Assembly: GCA_947498845.1 (NCBI GenBank)
Contig: CANMLX010000028.1
Location: 1 to 60,763 of the forward strand
From: an uncultured Flavobacteriaceae bacterium
GTDB taxonomy: Bacteria; Bacteroidota; Bacteroidia; Flavobacteriales; Flavobacteriaceae
Direction: 5' to 3'
DNA: 60,763 nt
The position numbers were made by a program, and so were the translations under genes. Each line of letters starts with the position of its first letter. Position 1 is the first letter of the stretch. Positions 35,712-43,974 of this stretch are shown piece by piece. A model generated the notes under the pieces. That model searched no databases and had not been told where the DNA came from. It saw nothing but the letters and a program-made list of their open reading frames with translations.

Positions 35712-37973
35712 TTATCTTAAAGTATATCGTAATCCAAAAAATAAACGTCTGTTTTGGTTGGGCGCATAAACATATGTAGGATCAAAGGTTAATGCGTATG
35801 GGTTATCTTGAGTTGGAATAACATTTCCTTGATTATCAAAATCTACATCTTTATCAAAAGGATCATGGCTTCTGGCAATAATAAACGGATTTCCTTTATT
35901 TGGTGTCCAATTTAATAAGTTCTTAACCCCGCAATAGAATTCAAAATTTGCAGGGGCATTGTAAGTTAATTGAATATTTTGGATACTCCAAGTAGGCGAA
36001 CGGCTACTTCGTGGGTCTAATGCTCCTAAAGTAGGCAATCGCATTGGACCATAGATATTCCCCGTGTAATCTAAAGTTAAGTTTGTAGGGTAGTGTTTGT
36101 ATGATAAAGACCAAACGCCTGTAAAGCGCTCGGTTAATATTTGTTGGGTTTTTGTGCCGTTTTCGGTTTGTGATACATCTTGAAATGTAGCGCCTAATCG
36201 CGCTTTTATCCCAGTACTTAAAATGGCTTCAACATTTATACTGGCACCTTTTGATACTGAATTCCCATTTAAATTATCGTATATAATTTGGTTTGGGTTT
36301 GTGTCGTAATCGGGAATAATAGCATTGGTAAAATAGGTATACCACACCGAGGCATCGAAAATAAATAATTGCCCACCTTTAGTATATAGTTTTTTTAAAT
36401 AATTAAGGTTTACGTTATACGACTGTTCTGGATCTAAAGCTTCTTCAATAATAACATCTCGAGCGCCGGTTAAAGCGGCATGCTCTTCGGTAAATAAATT
36501 AACAACTCTAAACCCTGTACCTGCATTTAACCTTAAAATATCATGTTTTGTAGGCTTAAACCTGTAAGCTACTCTTGGTGTAAATATTGAACCATGACGC
36601 TTATCGTAATCATATCTTGCTCCTAATAATAAATGGTGTTTTTTTGATAGTACTATTTCATCTTGAGCGAAAATAGATGGAATGGTAACCTCATTGGCCT
36701 TTTCTGTAGCTGGTGTATTATCGTTATAAAAATTATAACGTGTTGCTAGTCCAAATAATAGGTCGTGATTTTTCACTGGCTTATCCCAAATTAATTGTCC
36801 AAAACCAATACGTTGTTGCGCTAAATATGGTGTATCTCCATACACAGAGTTTTGATCGTGATCTGAATATGAAAACTGAAGGTTAACTTTTTCATGGATA
36901 GGCAATTGATAATTCCCTATTAACTCATAACGTGAGGTATAGATACTTTCTCCATAAACTTGGTCTCCTCCTCTAAAGCTTTTGTTCCACTGCATTTCGC
37001 CTCCCCACCTATCTTCATAAAAATAACGCCCTGCTATAGAAAACAGACGGTTGTTTTTACGTTTAAAATCCCATTTTTGAAATACTGAAATGCGGTCTTG
37101 TAGGGTGACATCTGTAAAATTATCATTGTTATTATCAATAGGATTAGAATAAGTATAATAATTGGTACCCAATAAAAGGGTCGCTTTTTTACCTACACGG
37201 ACCTTAAAACCTAAATCGAAATTGGCTTCTCCCCACCCACTCACAAAATTATCTACAAAAAATCTGGGCGCATTATCTGGTTGTTTAGTAATCACATTTA
37301 TTAGGCCTCCAACGGCTTCACTTCCATAAAGGGAAGATGCTGGACCTTTAACAATTTCTACGCGTTCTATTAAAGAATTTGGAATTCCTGATAAGCCGTA
37401 TACTGTAGACAGACCACTAACTATAGGCATACCGTCTATAAGTACTAATGTATAAGGTCCTTCCAGGCCATTAATATGAATATCCCCCGTATTGCAAACG
37501 TTGCAATTAAGCTGAGGTCTTACACCATTTACATTTTGTAAGGCTTCAAATATATTGGGCGTCGGATTTTTTTTGAAAAATGTGGCCGAATACACTTCAA
37601 CTGGCACAGGGCTTTCAAGTCGTTTTACTGCTTTTAAAGTTCCAGTAACAATCACTTCGTCTAATGCTTCAGATTCTTCTAATTCGAAATTAACAACAAT
37701 CGTTTTATCACTATTTACAACAACTTTTTTCTCTACACTTTTATATCCTGTAAATGATGCAACGACACTATAACTTCCTTTGGGCACATTTTTTATTATA
37801 AAAGCACCAGACTCATTTGTAGACGCCCCTTTAGTTGTATTTTTTAAATACACGTTTACATAAGGTAAAGCGTCTCCTTTGGCAGTTACTTTCCCTGTAA
37901 TTTTCTGGGCGAAACTGTTTGATATAATTAATAAATAAAGAACTAAGACTAATTTAATGGTTTTCATTGACAT
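35712..37973 (-). CDS. TonB-dependent receptor, probable metal or metal-chelate uptake
   Basis: 753 aa. A signal peptide ending NSFAQ, a carboxypeptidase-like domain (KITGKVTAKGDALPYVNVYL), then a TonB box and plug with INGLEGPYTLVLIDGMPIV and RVEIVKGPASSLYGSEAVGG, and a barrel ending LFFGLRYTLR. The plug carries a CxxC pair in LNCNVCNTGDI, a trait of a receptor subgroup that I associate with metal loci in Bacteroidota (from memory). It directly follows the DtxR-type regulator gene (20-bp overlap) and precedes the ABC importer genes, so it most likely brings the same metal across the outer membrane. An internal ATG two codons in (37967) would also serve as start. Confidence 0.92.
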   Translation of the reverse strand: MSMKTIKLVLVLYLLIISNSFAQKITGKVTAKGDALPYVNVYLKNTTKGASTNESGAFIIKNVPKGSYSVVASFTGYKSVEKKVVVNSDKTIVVNFELEESEALDEVIVTGTLKAVKRLESPVPVEVYSATFFKKNPTPNIFEALQNVNGVRPQLNCNVCNTGDIHINGLEGPYTLVLIDGMPIVSGLSTVYGLSGIPNSLIERVEIVKGPASSLYGSEAVGGLINVITKQPDNAPRFFVDNFVSGWGEANFDLGFKVRVGKKATLLLGTNYYTYSNPIDNNNDNFTDVTLQDRISVFQKWDFKRKNNRLFSIAGRYFYEDRWGGEMQWNKSFRGGDQVYGESIYTSRYELIGNYQLPIHEKVNLQFSYSDHDQNSVYGDTPYLAQQRIGFGQLIWDKPVKNHDLLFGLATRYNFYNDNTPATEKANEVTIPSIFAQDEIVLSKKHHLLLGARYDYDKRHGSIFTPRVAYRFKPTKHDILRLNAGTGFRVVNLFTEEHAALTGARDVIIEEALDPEQSYNVNLNYLKKLYTKGGQLFIFDASVWYTYFTNAIIPDYDTNPNQIIYDNLNGNSVSKGASINVEAILSTGIKARLGATFQDVSQTENGTKTQQILTERFTGVWSLSYKHYPTNLTLDYTGNIYGPMRLPTLGALDPRSSRSPTWSIQNIQLTYNAPANFEFYCGVKNLLNWTPNKGNPFIIARSHDPFDKDVDFDNQGNVIPTQDNPYALTFDPTYVYAPNQNRRLFFGLRYTLR

Positions 37974-38613
37974 AGATAATACTAGTAAAATCCTGATTTA
38001 GTACAATGGTATTGTTGTTTATCAGGATTTGGGTCATTTTATTATTGCTAAATTGTTTAGAAACTACAAGCGTGTTTCCGTATTTTAATCCATTTAAGGC
38101 GCAAAAATCAAAAAATTCTTTATCATCACTCATTAGCCTAGAAATGATATAGCTTTTGCCTTCTTGAACATTAGATAATTGTACAGAAGTGTCTTTAGTG
38201 GTGATTTCTCCGTTTGAATTTGGGATAGGGTCTCCATGCGGATCAAACTTTGGATTTCCCAAATATTCACTAATCTTATTAGCTAAAAAATCGGAAGTTT
38301 GGTGCTCTAGTAATTCAGCTTCTCTATGAATATCGTGTAAAGACATATCAAACATTTTAAATAACAAGGCTTCCCATAAACGATGTTTTCTAATTACCAA
38401 AAGCGCCATTTTTGTACCCTTTTTGGTGAGTTGTAATGGTTGATACTTTTCATAATTCAGCAAATCTTTAGTGGCTAGTTTTTTAGCCATATCTGTAGCA
38501 GCTGCATTAGATATGCCTAATTCTTTGGCAATGTTACCTGGTTTGGTATCATTATTATCGCGTTTACCGTTTTTGTAAATGGCTTTTACAAAGTTTTCAA
38601 TAGCTACAGACAT
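37954..38613 (-). CDS. DtxR/MntR-family metal-dependent transcriptional regulator
   Basis: A 219-aa regulator. An N-terminal winged helix (residues about 1-65, GNIAKELGISNAAATDMAKKL) is followed by the dimerisation and metal-binding domain with LVIRKHRLWEALLF, DIHREAELLEHQTSDF and KFDPHGDPIP, the last two giving the usual His/Glu/Asp ligands. A C-terminal FeoA/SH3-like domain follows (VQEGKSYIISRLMSDD). First gene of the metal-uptake operon; its 3' end overlaps the TonB receptor start. A perfect 8-bp inverted repeat lies at its transcription start, the likely site of autoregulation. Mn2+ or Fe2+ as co-repressor cannot be told from sequence. Confidence 0.95.
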   Translation of the reverse strand: MSVAIENFVKAIYKNGKRDNNDTKPGNIAKELGISNAAATDMAKKLATKDLLNYEKYQPLQLTKKGTKMALLVIRKHRLWEALLFKMFDMSLHDIHREAELLEHQTSDFLANKISEYLGNPKFDPHGDPIPNSNGEITTKDTSVQLSNVQEGKSYIISRLMSDDKEFFDFCALNGLKYGNTLVVSKQFSNNKMTQILINNNTIVLNQDFTSIIYVNENH

Positions 38614-38631
38614 TCAACTTGCTTTAATTAA

Positions 38632-38651
38632 TTTTTAAGTAAGCTTAAAAA
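38632..38651. promoter_or_regulatory. Candidate DtxR/MntR operator (perfect inverted repeat)
   Basis: TTTTTAAG-taag-CTTAAAAA, an 8-bp perfect inverted repeat of 20 bp total. It lies immediately downstream of the -7 box at 38658-38665, covering the expected transcription start, and 18 bp before the regulator's start codon. Position and symmetry fit metal-dependent repression of the whole uptake operon (inference). Confidence 0.65.
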
Positions 38652-38657
38652 ATTTTT

Positions 38658-38665
38658 CAAATATA
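38658..38665 (-). promoter_or_regulatory. -7 promoter box of the metal-uptake operon
   Basis: The minus strand reads TATATTTG, a match to TAnnTTTG. No clear TTTG is found at -33, which may indicate an activator-dependent or weak promoter. Confidence 0.6.
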
Positions 38666-38680
38666 GTTAAAAAATGAATA

Positions 38681-38843
38681 ATAGCATTTTTATTTTGAAT
38701 TTACTGGAAAGGGAAAATGATGAATTTTGAAATTATAGAAGATAGAAAAACTAAACATAGCAGTAGCTACGTTTCTTTTTTATGTTGAACTAGAATTTTA
38801 AAAGGCGCATTTTAACCTAGTAAATTCAAATTGCAAATGGTAT
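38681..38843. repeat. Miniature inverted-repeat element M4 (ATACCA family)
   Basis: 163 bp with 26-nt facing ends: the left reads atagcatttttattttgaat then ttactg, the right (complement) reads ataccatttgcaatttgaat then ttacta. These ends match those of M5. The element lies just upstream of the DtxR operon promoter. Confidence 0.75.
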
Positions 38844-38852
38844 AATAGACAC

Positions 38853-38889
38853 AAAAAACCCTTGTATTAAACTATTACAAGGGTTTTTT
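38853..38889 (-). terminator. Intrinsic terminator
   Basis: ACCCTTGTA/TACAAGGGT stem with A6 and T6 flanks, 13 bp past the stop codon of the small membrane protein gene. It can work in either direction. Confidence 0.85.
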
Positions 38890-38902
38890 ATAAGTTTTTA
38901 AA

Positions 38903-39139
38903 TTATTTTTTTGAATCTATAAACGCTTTTATAGAAAATATTAAGATTATTTCTATACCAATTGCAAATATTATATATAACCAATGAACTTTTAACAAAA
39001 GCTTAAAAATGAGATGATAAAAAATAAATGTTGCAAAAAAAGTAAGACCAATTTTTAAATCTGATTTAAATTGACTTTGGTTGGCTTTGTAATCTAAAAA
39101 GTATCCTATTAAAATTAGAATTATAGACATGAAGTTCAA
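38903..39139 (-). CDS. Small uncharacterised membrane protein
   Basis: 78 aa with three predicted hydrophobic stretches (MSIILILIGYFLDY, IGLTFFATFIFYHLIF, WLYIIFAIGIEIILIF) and basic connecting loops. Family not recognised. It starts 7 bp after the stop of the DUF1080 gene, so the two probably share a transcript, and a strong terminator follows. The length and hydrophobic periodicity support a real gene. Confidence 0.65.
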   Translation of the reverse strand: MNFMSIILILIGYFLDYKANQSQFKSDLKIGLTFFATFIFYHLIFKLLLKVHWLYIIFAIGIEIILIFSIKAFIDSKK

Positions 39140-39146
39140 TTTAGAT

Positions 39147-40031
39147 TTACTTAAACCTCACCTTTTTTCTAATGCTATTGGGGAATTTTTTAATAGGTGT
39201 AATCGTTAAGTCTTTATAATAACATTCAGCAGCTTCAGACTGTATTTGTAGTTGTCCTTCTATTAAAGGTTTACCAGTTTCTGGGTTTATAGCATTTTCA
39301 ACGACCATAACTACTTTGCCATTTACTAAATGAACAGCATCATTTCCTAAAACATAAATTTCTAAAAGATTCCATTCCCCGTGAGGTTTATCATGTTCTG
39401 ATGATGCTTGAATATAGCCCTTACCCTCTGAATATACTTCAGAAGTAGGATCAAATTTCTTTTCTTTAGAAAAATCACCTCTTATGTCTGTTTTTGGTCC
39501 AGCTATCTTAGGCGTTATTGCGTTTCCATCTAAAGGAATAAAATCGCCTAGATCATTTTCCTGTACTTGATATTCTAAAGAGGTTTTCCAGGTTTTCCAA
39601 AAACGACCATGGTCACCGTAACAATGGTATAAAATACCACTATCCCTTTTAGCATCTAATCTAGGCGCCCATTTTTTGTTGCCCCATTTAAACAGAGTAC
39701 TCAAGTGGTAATTTGAATAGGAAGCCTTTGTTGTCAAACCGCCATAAATTTCCCCAGTTATTTTTAAAATAGGTTCGCCATTATCTGTAATTATAGAGAA
39801 TACGTTCTTTATGTCATTATTAAGCCCTAGAGGTGTTCCTGCGTGAACGTTATCCGATTGATAAGTCCCAGAAGGCAACCCATTAACAGTATTATGTGGA
39901 ACACCATTCCATTTTTCGAAATGACTTAAATTAACATCTAAAAGTTTTATAGATTCTTTTTTATCCTGACTGCAAGCAAAATTAACCCAAACAAAAGCTA
40001 TTGGTGTAATATAAAAAAAGAGTTTTTTCAT
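39147..40031 (-). CDS. DUF1080 (3-keto-disaccharide hydrolase-like) lipoprotein
   Basis: A 294-aa lipoprotein of the DUF1080 family, concanavalin-like jelly rolls often found with carbohydrate degradation. Signal peptide with lipobox FACSQD. Family hallmarks: [52 protein letters not shown], then [21 protein letters not shown] and [19 protein letters not shown] closing strands. ATG at 40031 begins directly at the signal peptide; an upstream start at 40064 would add eleven residues lying next to inverted-repeat element M5. Sugar target unknown. Confidence 0.88.
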   Translation of the reverse strand: MKKLFFYITPIAFVWVNFACSQDKKESIKLLDVNLSHFEKWNGVPHNTVNGLPSGTYQSDNVHAGTPLGLNNDIKNVFSIITDNGEPILKITGEIYGGLTTKASYSNYHLSTLFKWGNKKWAPRLDAKRDSGILYHCYGDHGRFWKTWKTSLEYQVQENDLGDFIPLDGNAITPKIAGPKTDIRGDFSKEKKFDPTSEVYSEGKGYIQASSEHDKPHGEWNLLEIYVLGNDAVHLVNGKVVMVVENAINPETGKPLIEGQLQIQSEAAECYYKDLTITPIKKFPNSIRKKVRFK

Positions 40032-40057
40032 TTCAAAATAATTAAAGCTTAGAACTA

Positions 40058-40361
40058 ATACCATTTACACTTTGAATTTACTGCAATAAAACACCCTTTT
40101 TCCTTTCTATTTCATTATTAAATGAAACCGTAACTTAGGCTCAATGTCATTAAGTTAAACTCAATTTGTATAACGTGTCACATTGAGCGCAGTCGAAATG
40201 TAATTGAATTACACATTTTTATAGAAATAAACGCATTTAGTTTAATGGTGAAAACTTCTTAACTTAATGGCATTGACTTAGGCTATGCTTTAATTTTCTA
40301 ATTCATACAAAGAAAAAAATCATTATTTTCTTTTACAGTAAATTCAAAATATAACTGGTAT
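40058..40361. repeat. Miniature inverted-repeat element M5 (ATACCA family) with nested inner element
   Basis: 304 bp with 26-nt ends matching at 23 positions: left ataccatttacactttgaat plus ttactg, right (complement) ataccagttatattttgaat plus ttactg. The middle contains the 134-bp inner element at 40142-40275. The complement of M6 aligns with its outer parts. Confidence 0.85.
40142..40275 (+). repeat. Inner 134-bp inverted-repeat element, copy A, with 9-bp flanking direct repeats
   Basis: The ends CAATGTCATTAAGTTAA and (complement) CAATGCCATTAAGTTAA face each other. It is flanked by the direct repeat ACTTAGGCT (40133-40141 and 40276-40284), as expected for a target-site duplication. The interior includes cacattgagcgcagtcgaaa. 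It has no coding capacity. Confidence 0.85.
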
Positions 40362-40493
40362 AATTCAAAACGAAAGTTAATTATAAAAAACTAATTTTTT
40401 TAATTAAGGCTTATACTTTATTGCTATAGCTACTTAAAATTTAAGTAAATAAGGCAACTCGCTTTAATTTCGTTCTCGAATTATATAATGATC

Positions 40494-40631
40494 TTAATGA
40501 CAGCCGCAATCCTTATCTGTGCCGCAACCTTTTTTGGATTTTGTTTTTTTAGGCATGAATTTTTTAATCAAAAATGCTACTGCCAGAATAACAGTCGCTA
40601 CTAAGAGTATATTTTGAATAATAGTATTCAT
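40494..40631 (-). CDS. FeoB-associated Cys-rich membrane protein
   Basis: A 45-aa protein reading MNTIIQNILLVATVILAVAF then LIKKFMPKKTKSKKGCGTD and KDCGCH. One membrane helix is followed by a Lys-rich stretch and a Cys-rich tail (C-G-T-D-K-D-C-G-C-H). Small proteins of this layout are annotated next to FeoB in many bacteria and are thought to assist ferrous iron transport, perhaps like FeoC. It lies 74 bp downstream of feoB on the same strand. It is short enough to be missed by automatic calling. Confidence 0.88.
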   Translation of the reverse strand: MNTIIQNILLVATVILAVAFLIKKFMPKKTKSKKGCGTDKDCGCH

Positions 40632-40705
40632 GACTTTTTAGTTAGATTTAGTAAACCAATTTGGGGCAAGCCTCGGAGCATGTTAACCTCAATTATTGCA
40701 AAGCA

Positions 40706-42808
40706 TCATTTTAAAAACTGAAAAGCAATTAATGCAGCTACATATGCTATGCCAGACATAAAAACTAATTGTAATATTGGCCATTTCCAGCTATTAGTTT
40801 CTCTTTTAACAATAGCAAGTGTACTCATGCATTGCATTGCAAAGGCATAAAATAGTAATAATGAAATTCCTGAAGCTAGCGTAAAAACTTTTTCTCCGTT
40901 TTTATGGACTTCAGCAGCCATCTTACTTTTTATGGTGTCTTCATCTTCAGTATCATTAGCACTTCCAACACTGTAAATTGTTGCCAGCGTCCCTACAAAC
41001 ACCTCACGCGCTGCAAAGGAGGCTACTAGGCCTATACCAATTTTCCAGTCGTATCCCAAAGGTTTTATAACTGGTTCTATGGCTTTACCTACTATACCAA
41101 TATAACTATGTTCTAGTTTATGAGCTGCAACTTTATCTTCTAATTCAATTTTAGAAAGCAAAGGGTTTTGCGTTTTAACAATCGCTTCTGCATTACTAAA
41201 ATTATCTCCTGGACCATACGATGCTAAAACCCATAAAACAATTGAAATTGCTAATATTATTTTACCAGCTTCTAGGATGAATGTCTTTGTTTTTTCAAAT
41301 ACTGCTAAAGCAACATTTTTAAACAACGGCAATTTATACCCAGGCATTTCTATAACAAAATACGATTTACTCTTAATTTTTAAAATTTTATTTAAAATAT
41401 ATGCCGAAAAAATCGCTGTTACAAAGCCAATAACATATAATCCCATTAACGTAAGTGCTTTATAACTCATTCCTATAAAATTGCCTTCTGGTATTACTAA
41501 AGCAATAATGATGACGTAAACAGGTAATCTGGCAGAACATGTTGTAAAGGGTGTAACAAGAATGGTAATTAAACGTTCTTTCCAGTTTTCAATATTTCGT
41601 GCAGCCATAACTGCTGGGACTGCACATGCATTTCCAGAAATTAATGGCACAACACTTTTCCCACTTAACCCAAAACGGCGCATTACATTATCCATTAAAA
41701 ACACCACACGACTCATATACCCACTTTCTTCTAAAAGTGCTATAAATAAAAACAGGAAAGCTATAGGGGGAATAAATACCACAATACCTCCAATTCCTGC
41801 AATAACACCGTCTGCCAATAAGTTTGTAAATGCTCCTGGCGGCAATGTACTTTTAACCCAATCTGCAAGTGAAGCAAATCCTTTGTCTATTAAATCTGAA
41901 GGATACGTAGCCCAATCATAAACAGCTTGAAACATTAAAAACAACACCATAAAAAAGATAACATAACCCCAAACTTTATGAGTTAATATTCTATCTAACT
42001 TAATGCGTAAATCTGTAGCTTGAGAAAGATCTATAGCCTGCCCTTTCTTGAGCACATTATTTATAAACTGGTAGCGCTTTATGGTTTCTTTTTGCTGCAA
42101 ACGTTTTAAATCGGCATCTCTTTTTGTTTTAAAATCTGCAACAGTTTTAAATTCTTGCCTGTTAATTTTACCAAAATTCACATCTTGCGTGATCACTAAC
42201 CAAAGTTTGTATAGTAATTGATTTGGAAATGCTCTTTGAAGACTTTCAAAATACGCTTTATCAATATCTACTGTATTTAAGCAGGCCTGGGTTGAAAGTG
42301 TTCTGTAATTAGTAATATATTCTTTTAAGATATCAATACCCTGATTTTTACGAGTACTAATGAGGGCAATTTTGGTATTTAGTTCTTTTTCTAACGTTTC
42401 TATATCTAAAGAAATGCCTTTTTTGCTCATCCTATCTGCCATATTAATGACTAATAGTGTCGGAATTTCTAAGTCTTTAATCTGAGTAAAAATTAAAAGG
42501 TTACGCTTTAAATTTTCAACATCTGTAACTACAACGGCAACATCTGGAAAATCTTTATCATTTTTATTAAGTAGCAGTTCGATAACCACATTTTCGTCTA
42601 ATGAAGATGCATTTAAACTATAGGTGCCAGGCAAATCAATGATATGAGCCTTAATACCTCTGGCCAATTTACAAACCCCTTGTTTTTTATCTACTGTAAT
42701 CCCTGGATAATTACCAACTTTTTGGTTTAAACCTGTTAAAGCGTTAAATACCGAAGTTTTTCCTGTATTAGGATTCCCTATTAAAGCTACATTTATTTGT
42801 TTACTCAT
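40706..42808 (-). CDS. feoB: Ferrous iron transport protein B
   Basis: A 700-aa iron transporter of the inner membrane. The N-terminal G domain has G1 GNPNTGKT (11-18), IDLPGTYSLN, and NMAD as G4. It is followed by a helical GDI-like region and two Gate domains with GFASLADWVKS, SGNACAVPAVMAARNIENW and LVASFAAREVFVGTLATIYS. The start ATG at 42808 overlaps the feoA stop by 8 bp (ATGAGTAA), the common coupled arrangement. A TTG five codons upstream is less likely. The downstream Cys-rich gene belongs to the same unit. Confidence 0.97.
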   Translation of the reverse strand: MSKQINVALIGNPNTGKTSVFNALTGLNQKVGNYPGITVDKKQGVCKLARGIKAHIIDLPGTYSLNASSLDENVVIELLLNKNDKDFPDVAVVVTDVENLKRNLLIFTQIKDLEIPTLLVINMADRMSKKGISLDIETLEKELNTKIALISTRKNQGIDILKEYITNYRTLSTQACLNTVDIDKAYFESLQRAFPNQLLYKLWLVITQDVNFGKINRQEFKTVADFKTKRDADLKRLQQKETIKRYQFINNVLKKGQAIDLSQATDLRIKLDRILTHKVWGYVIFFMVLFLMFQAVYDWATYPSDLIDKGFASLADWVKSTLPPGAFTNLLADGVIAGIGGIVVFIPPIAFLFLFIALLEESGYMSRVVFLMDNVMRRFGLSGKSVVPLISGNACAVPAVMAARNIENWKERLITILVTPFTTCSARLPVYVIIIALVIPEGNFIGMSYKALTLMGLYVIGFVTAIFSAYILNKILKIKSKSYFVIEMPGYKLPLFKNVALAVFEKTKTFILEAGKIILAISIVLWVLASYGPGDNFSNAEAIVKTQNPLLSKIELEDKVAAHKLEHSYIGIVGKAIEPVIKPLGYDWKIGIGLVASFAAREVFVGTLATIYSVGSANDTEDEDTIKSKMAAEVHKNGEKVFTLASGISLLLFYAFAMQCMSTLAIVKRETNSWKWPILQLVFMSGIAYVAALIAFQFLK

Positions 42809-43037
42809 GTAGTACTTTTTCAATTAAAATATGAACAGCAGTTTCTTTTCTTATAGCTAAATGAGATCCATTAATATTTAAATATATGGGATCAGCATGA
42901 TGCGCTACTTGAACAAGTTCAACTTCATTACCTGGTAAACACCCCATTTCAAGAAGTTTTAATGGGATTTCGGTTGAAGAAACATCTGTAATAATGCCCT
43001 TTTCGCCACGTTTTAAATTTGCTAAAGTATCCTGCAA
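42801..43037 (-). CDS. feoA: Ferrous iron transport protein A
   Basis: A 78-aa SH3-fold cytosolic partner of FeoB (ANLKRGEKGIITDVSS, LEMGCLPGNEVELVQVA, PIYLNINGSHLAIRKETA). The only start codon in frame is TTG at 43037, after an in-frame TAA three codons above. A TACTTTTG promoter box lies at 43064-43071. Just upstream of the start the minus strand reads taaataagctt, sharing ten of eleven bases with half of the DtxR-type operator at 38632-38651, which hints at co-regulation (weak). Confidence 0.93.
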   Translation of the reverse strand: MQDTLANLKRGEKGIITDVSSTEIPLKLLEMGCLPGNEVELVQVAHHADPIYLNINGSHLAIRKETAVHILIEKVLHE

Positions 43038-43063
43038 GCTTATTTAGATTGGTTTTAAAGAAG

Positions 43064-43071
43064 CAAAAGTA
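43064..43071 (-). promoter_or_regulatory. -7 promoter box for feoAB
   Basis: The minus strand reads TACTTTTG, matching TAnnTTTG, 26 bp before the feoA start. The -33 element is not evident. Confidence 0.55.
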
Positions 43072-43142
43072 CGCTAAAAGTTTATAATCTTTAAATGTTT
43101 AATCGTTTAAATGTTTGAAAGTTTTTAGGTATTTGGGAACTA

Positions 43143-43814
43143 CTATTCATACTCCTTTTTTAAAATTTTAATATCATCTAGCAATTTTGAGATATCATCA
43201 CGATTAGTGCCATCGTAAAACCCTCGAATTTGTCGTTTCTTGTCTATAAGAATAAAGTTTTCGGTATGGATCATATCATTAGGACCACCATCGCCATCAT
43301 CTTTTACAGCAAAATAAGATTTTCTGGCCAATTCATAGATTTGCTTTTTATCACCTGTAACCAAATTCCATTTAGCATCATTTACCCCTTTTTTAATGGC
43401 GTAACGTTTAAGCTGTTCTACCGAATCTATTTCTGGAGTTACCGTGTGAGACAATAACATAATAGTATTGTCATGCATTATTTCTTTTTGTACAGTTGCC
43501 ATATGCCCTGTCATAATGGGGCAAATACTTTGGCATGTGGTAAAAAAGAAATCGGCTACATATATTTTATTTTTGTAATCGCTTTGGGTAATTCGCTTTC
43601 CGTTTTGGTTAACCAAATTAAAATCTGCTATTTTATGGTATTTTTTTTGATGCTGAATGCTACTATCTACTAATGTTTCACTCACCATATTAGGCTGATA
43701 AATAGGCAATTTTTGATCTTGTTTTAAAGTGTTATAGATTAATGTGATGATTATAACAGATAAAACCCCTAAAACAATTGCAAATAGTTTATATCCTTTA
43801 AAAAATGACAACAT
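43143..43814 (-). CDS. SCO1/SenC-family copper chaperone for cytochrome oxidase
   Basis: A 223-aa membrane-anchored thioredoxin-fold protein. An N-terminal anchor (YKLFAIVLGVLSVIIITLIY) is followed by DFNLVNQNGKRIT, the copper-binding CQSIC (C94 and C98 counted from the chosen start), and the conserved His in DMIHTENFIL (about residue 183). These are the CxxxC and distal His ligands for Cu(I)/Cu(II) delivery to the CuA site. ATG at 43814 is preferred; twelve residues upstream (from 43850) would overlap the promoter box TACTTTTG at 43840-43847. It is followed by feoAB after about 105 bp. Confidence 0.93.
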   Translation of the reverse strand: MLSFFKGYKLFAIVLGVLSVIIITLIYNTLKQDQKLPIYQPNMVSETLVDSSIQHQKKYHKIADFNLVNQNGKRITQSDYKNKIYVADFFFTTCQSICPIMTGHMATVQKEIMHDNTIMLLSHTVTPEIDSVEQLKRYAIKKGVNDAKWNLVTGDKKQIYELARKSYFAVKDDGDGGPNDMIHTENFILIDKKRQIRGFYDGTNRDDISKLLDDIKILKKEYE

Positions 43815-43839
43815 TTTGGCTTTAAAGTTAAATTTTCTG

Positions 43840-43847
43840 CAAAAGTA
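43840..43847 (-). promoter_or_regulatory. -7 promoter box for the SCO1 gene
   Basis: The minus strand reads TACTTTTG, 25 bp ahead of the ATG at 43814. This supports the shorter start choice. Confidence 0.55.
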
Positions 43848-43945
43848 CAATGATTTTAAATGAGACTGTATTTAAACGAAGCTTAAATTACTGTTAAAAC
43901 AAAAGGTAAAATCAAATGACTTTTTAAAAGCTAGCTTTAAAAGCT

Positions 43946-43953
43946 TACTTTTG
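43946..43953 (+). promoter_or_regulatory. -7 promoter box for rseP
   Basis: TACTTTTG 21 bp before the ATG. A palindrome agctttaaaagct (43933-43945) lies directly upstream of the box. Confidence 0.5.
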
Positions 43954-43974
43954 TGCGATTAAAAAAAACAATAG

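Noticed and set aside
40058..40361. Insertion sequence
   Set aside because: About 300 bp with no open frame for a transposase; only a non-autonomous inverted-repeat element can be supported.
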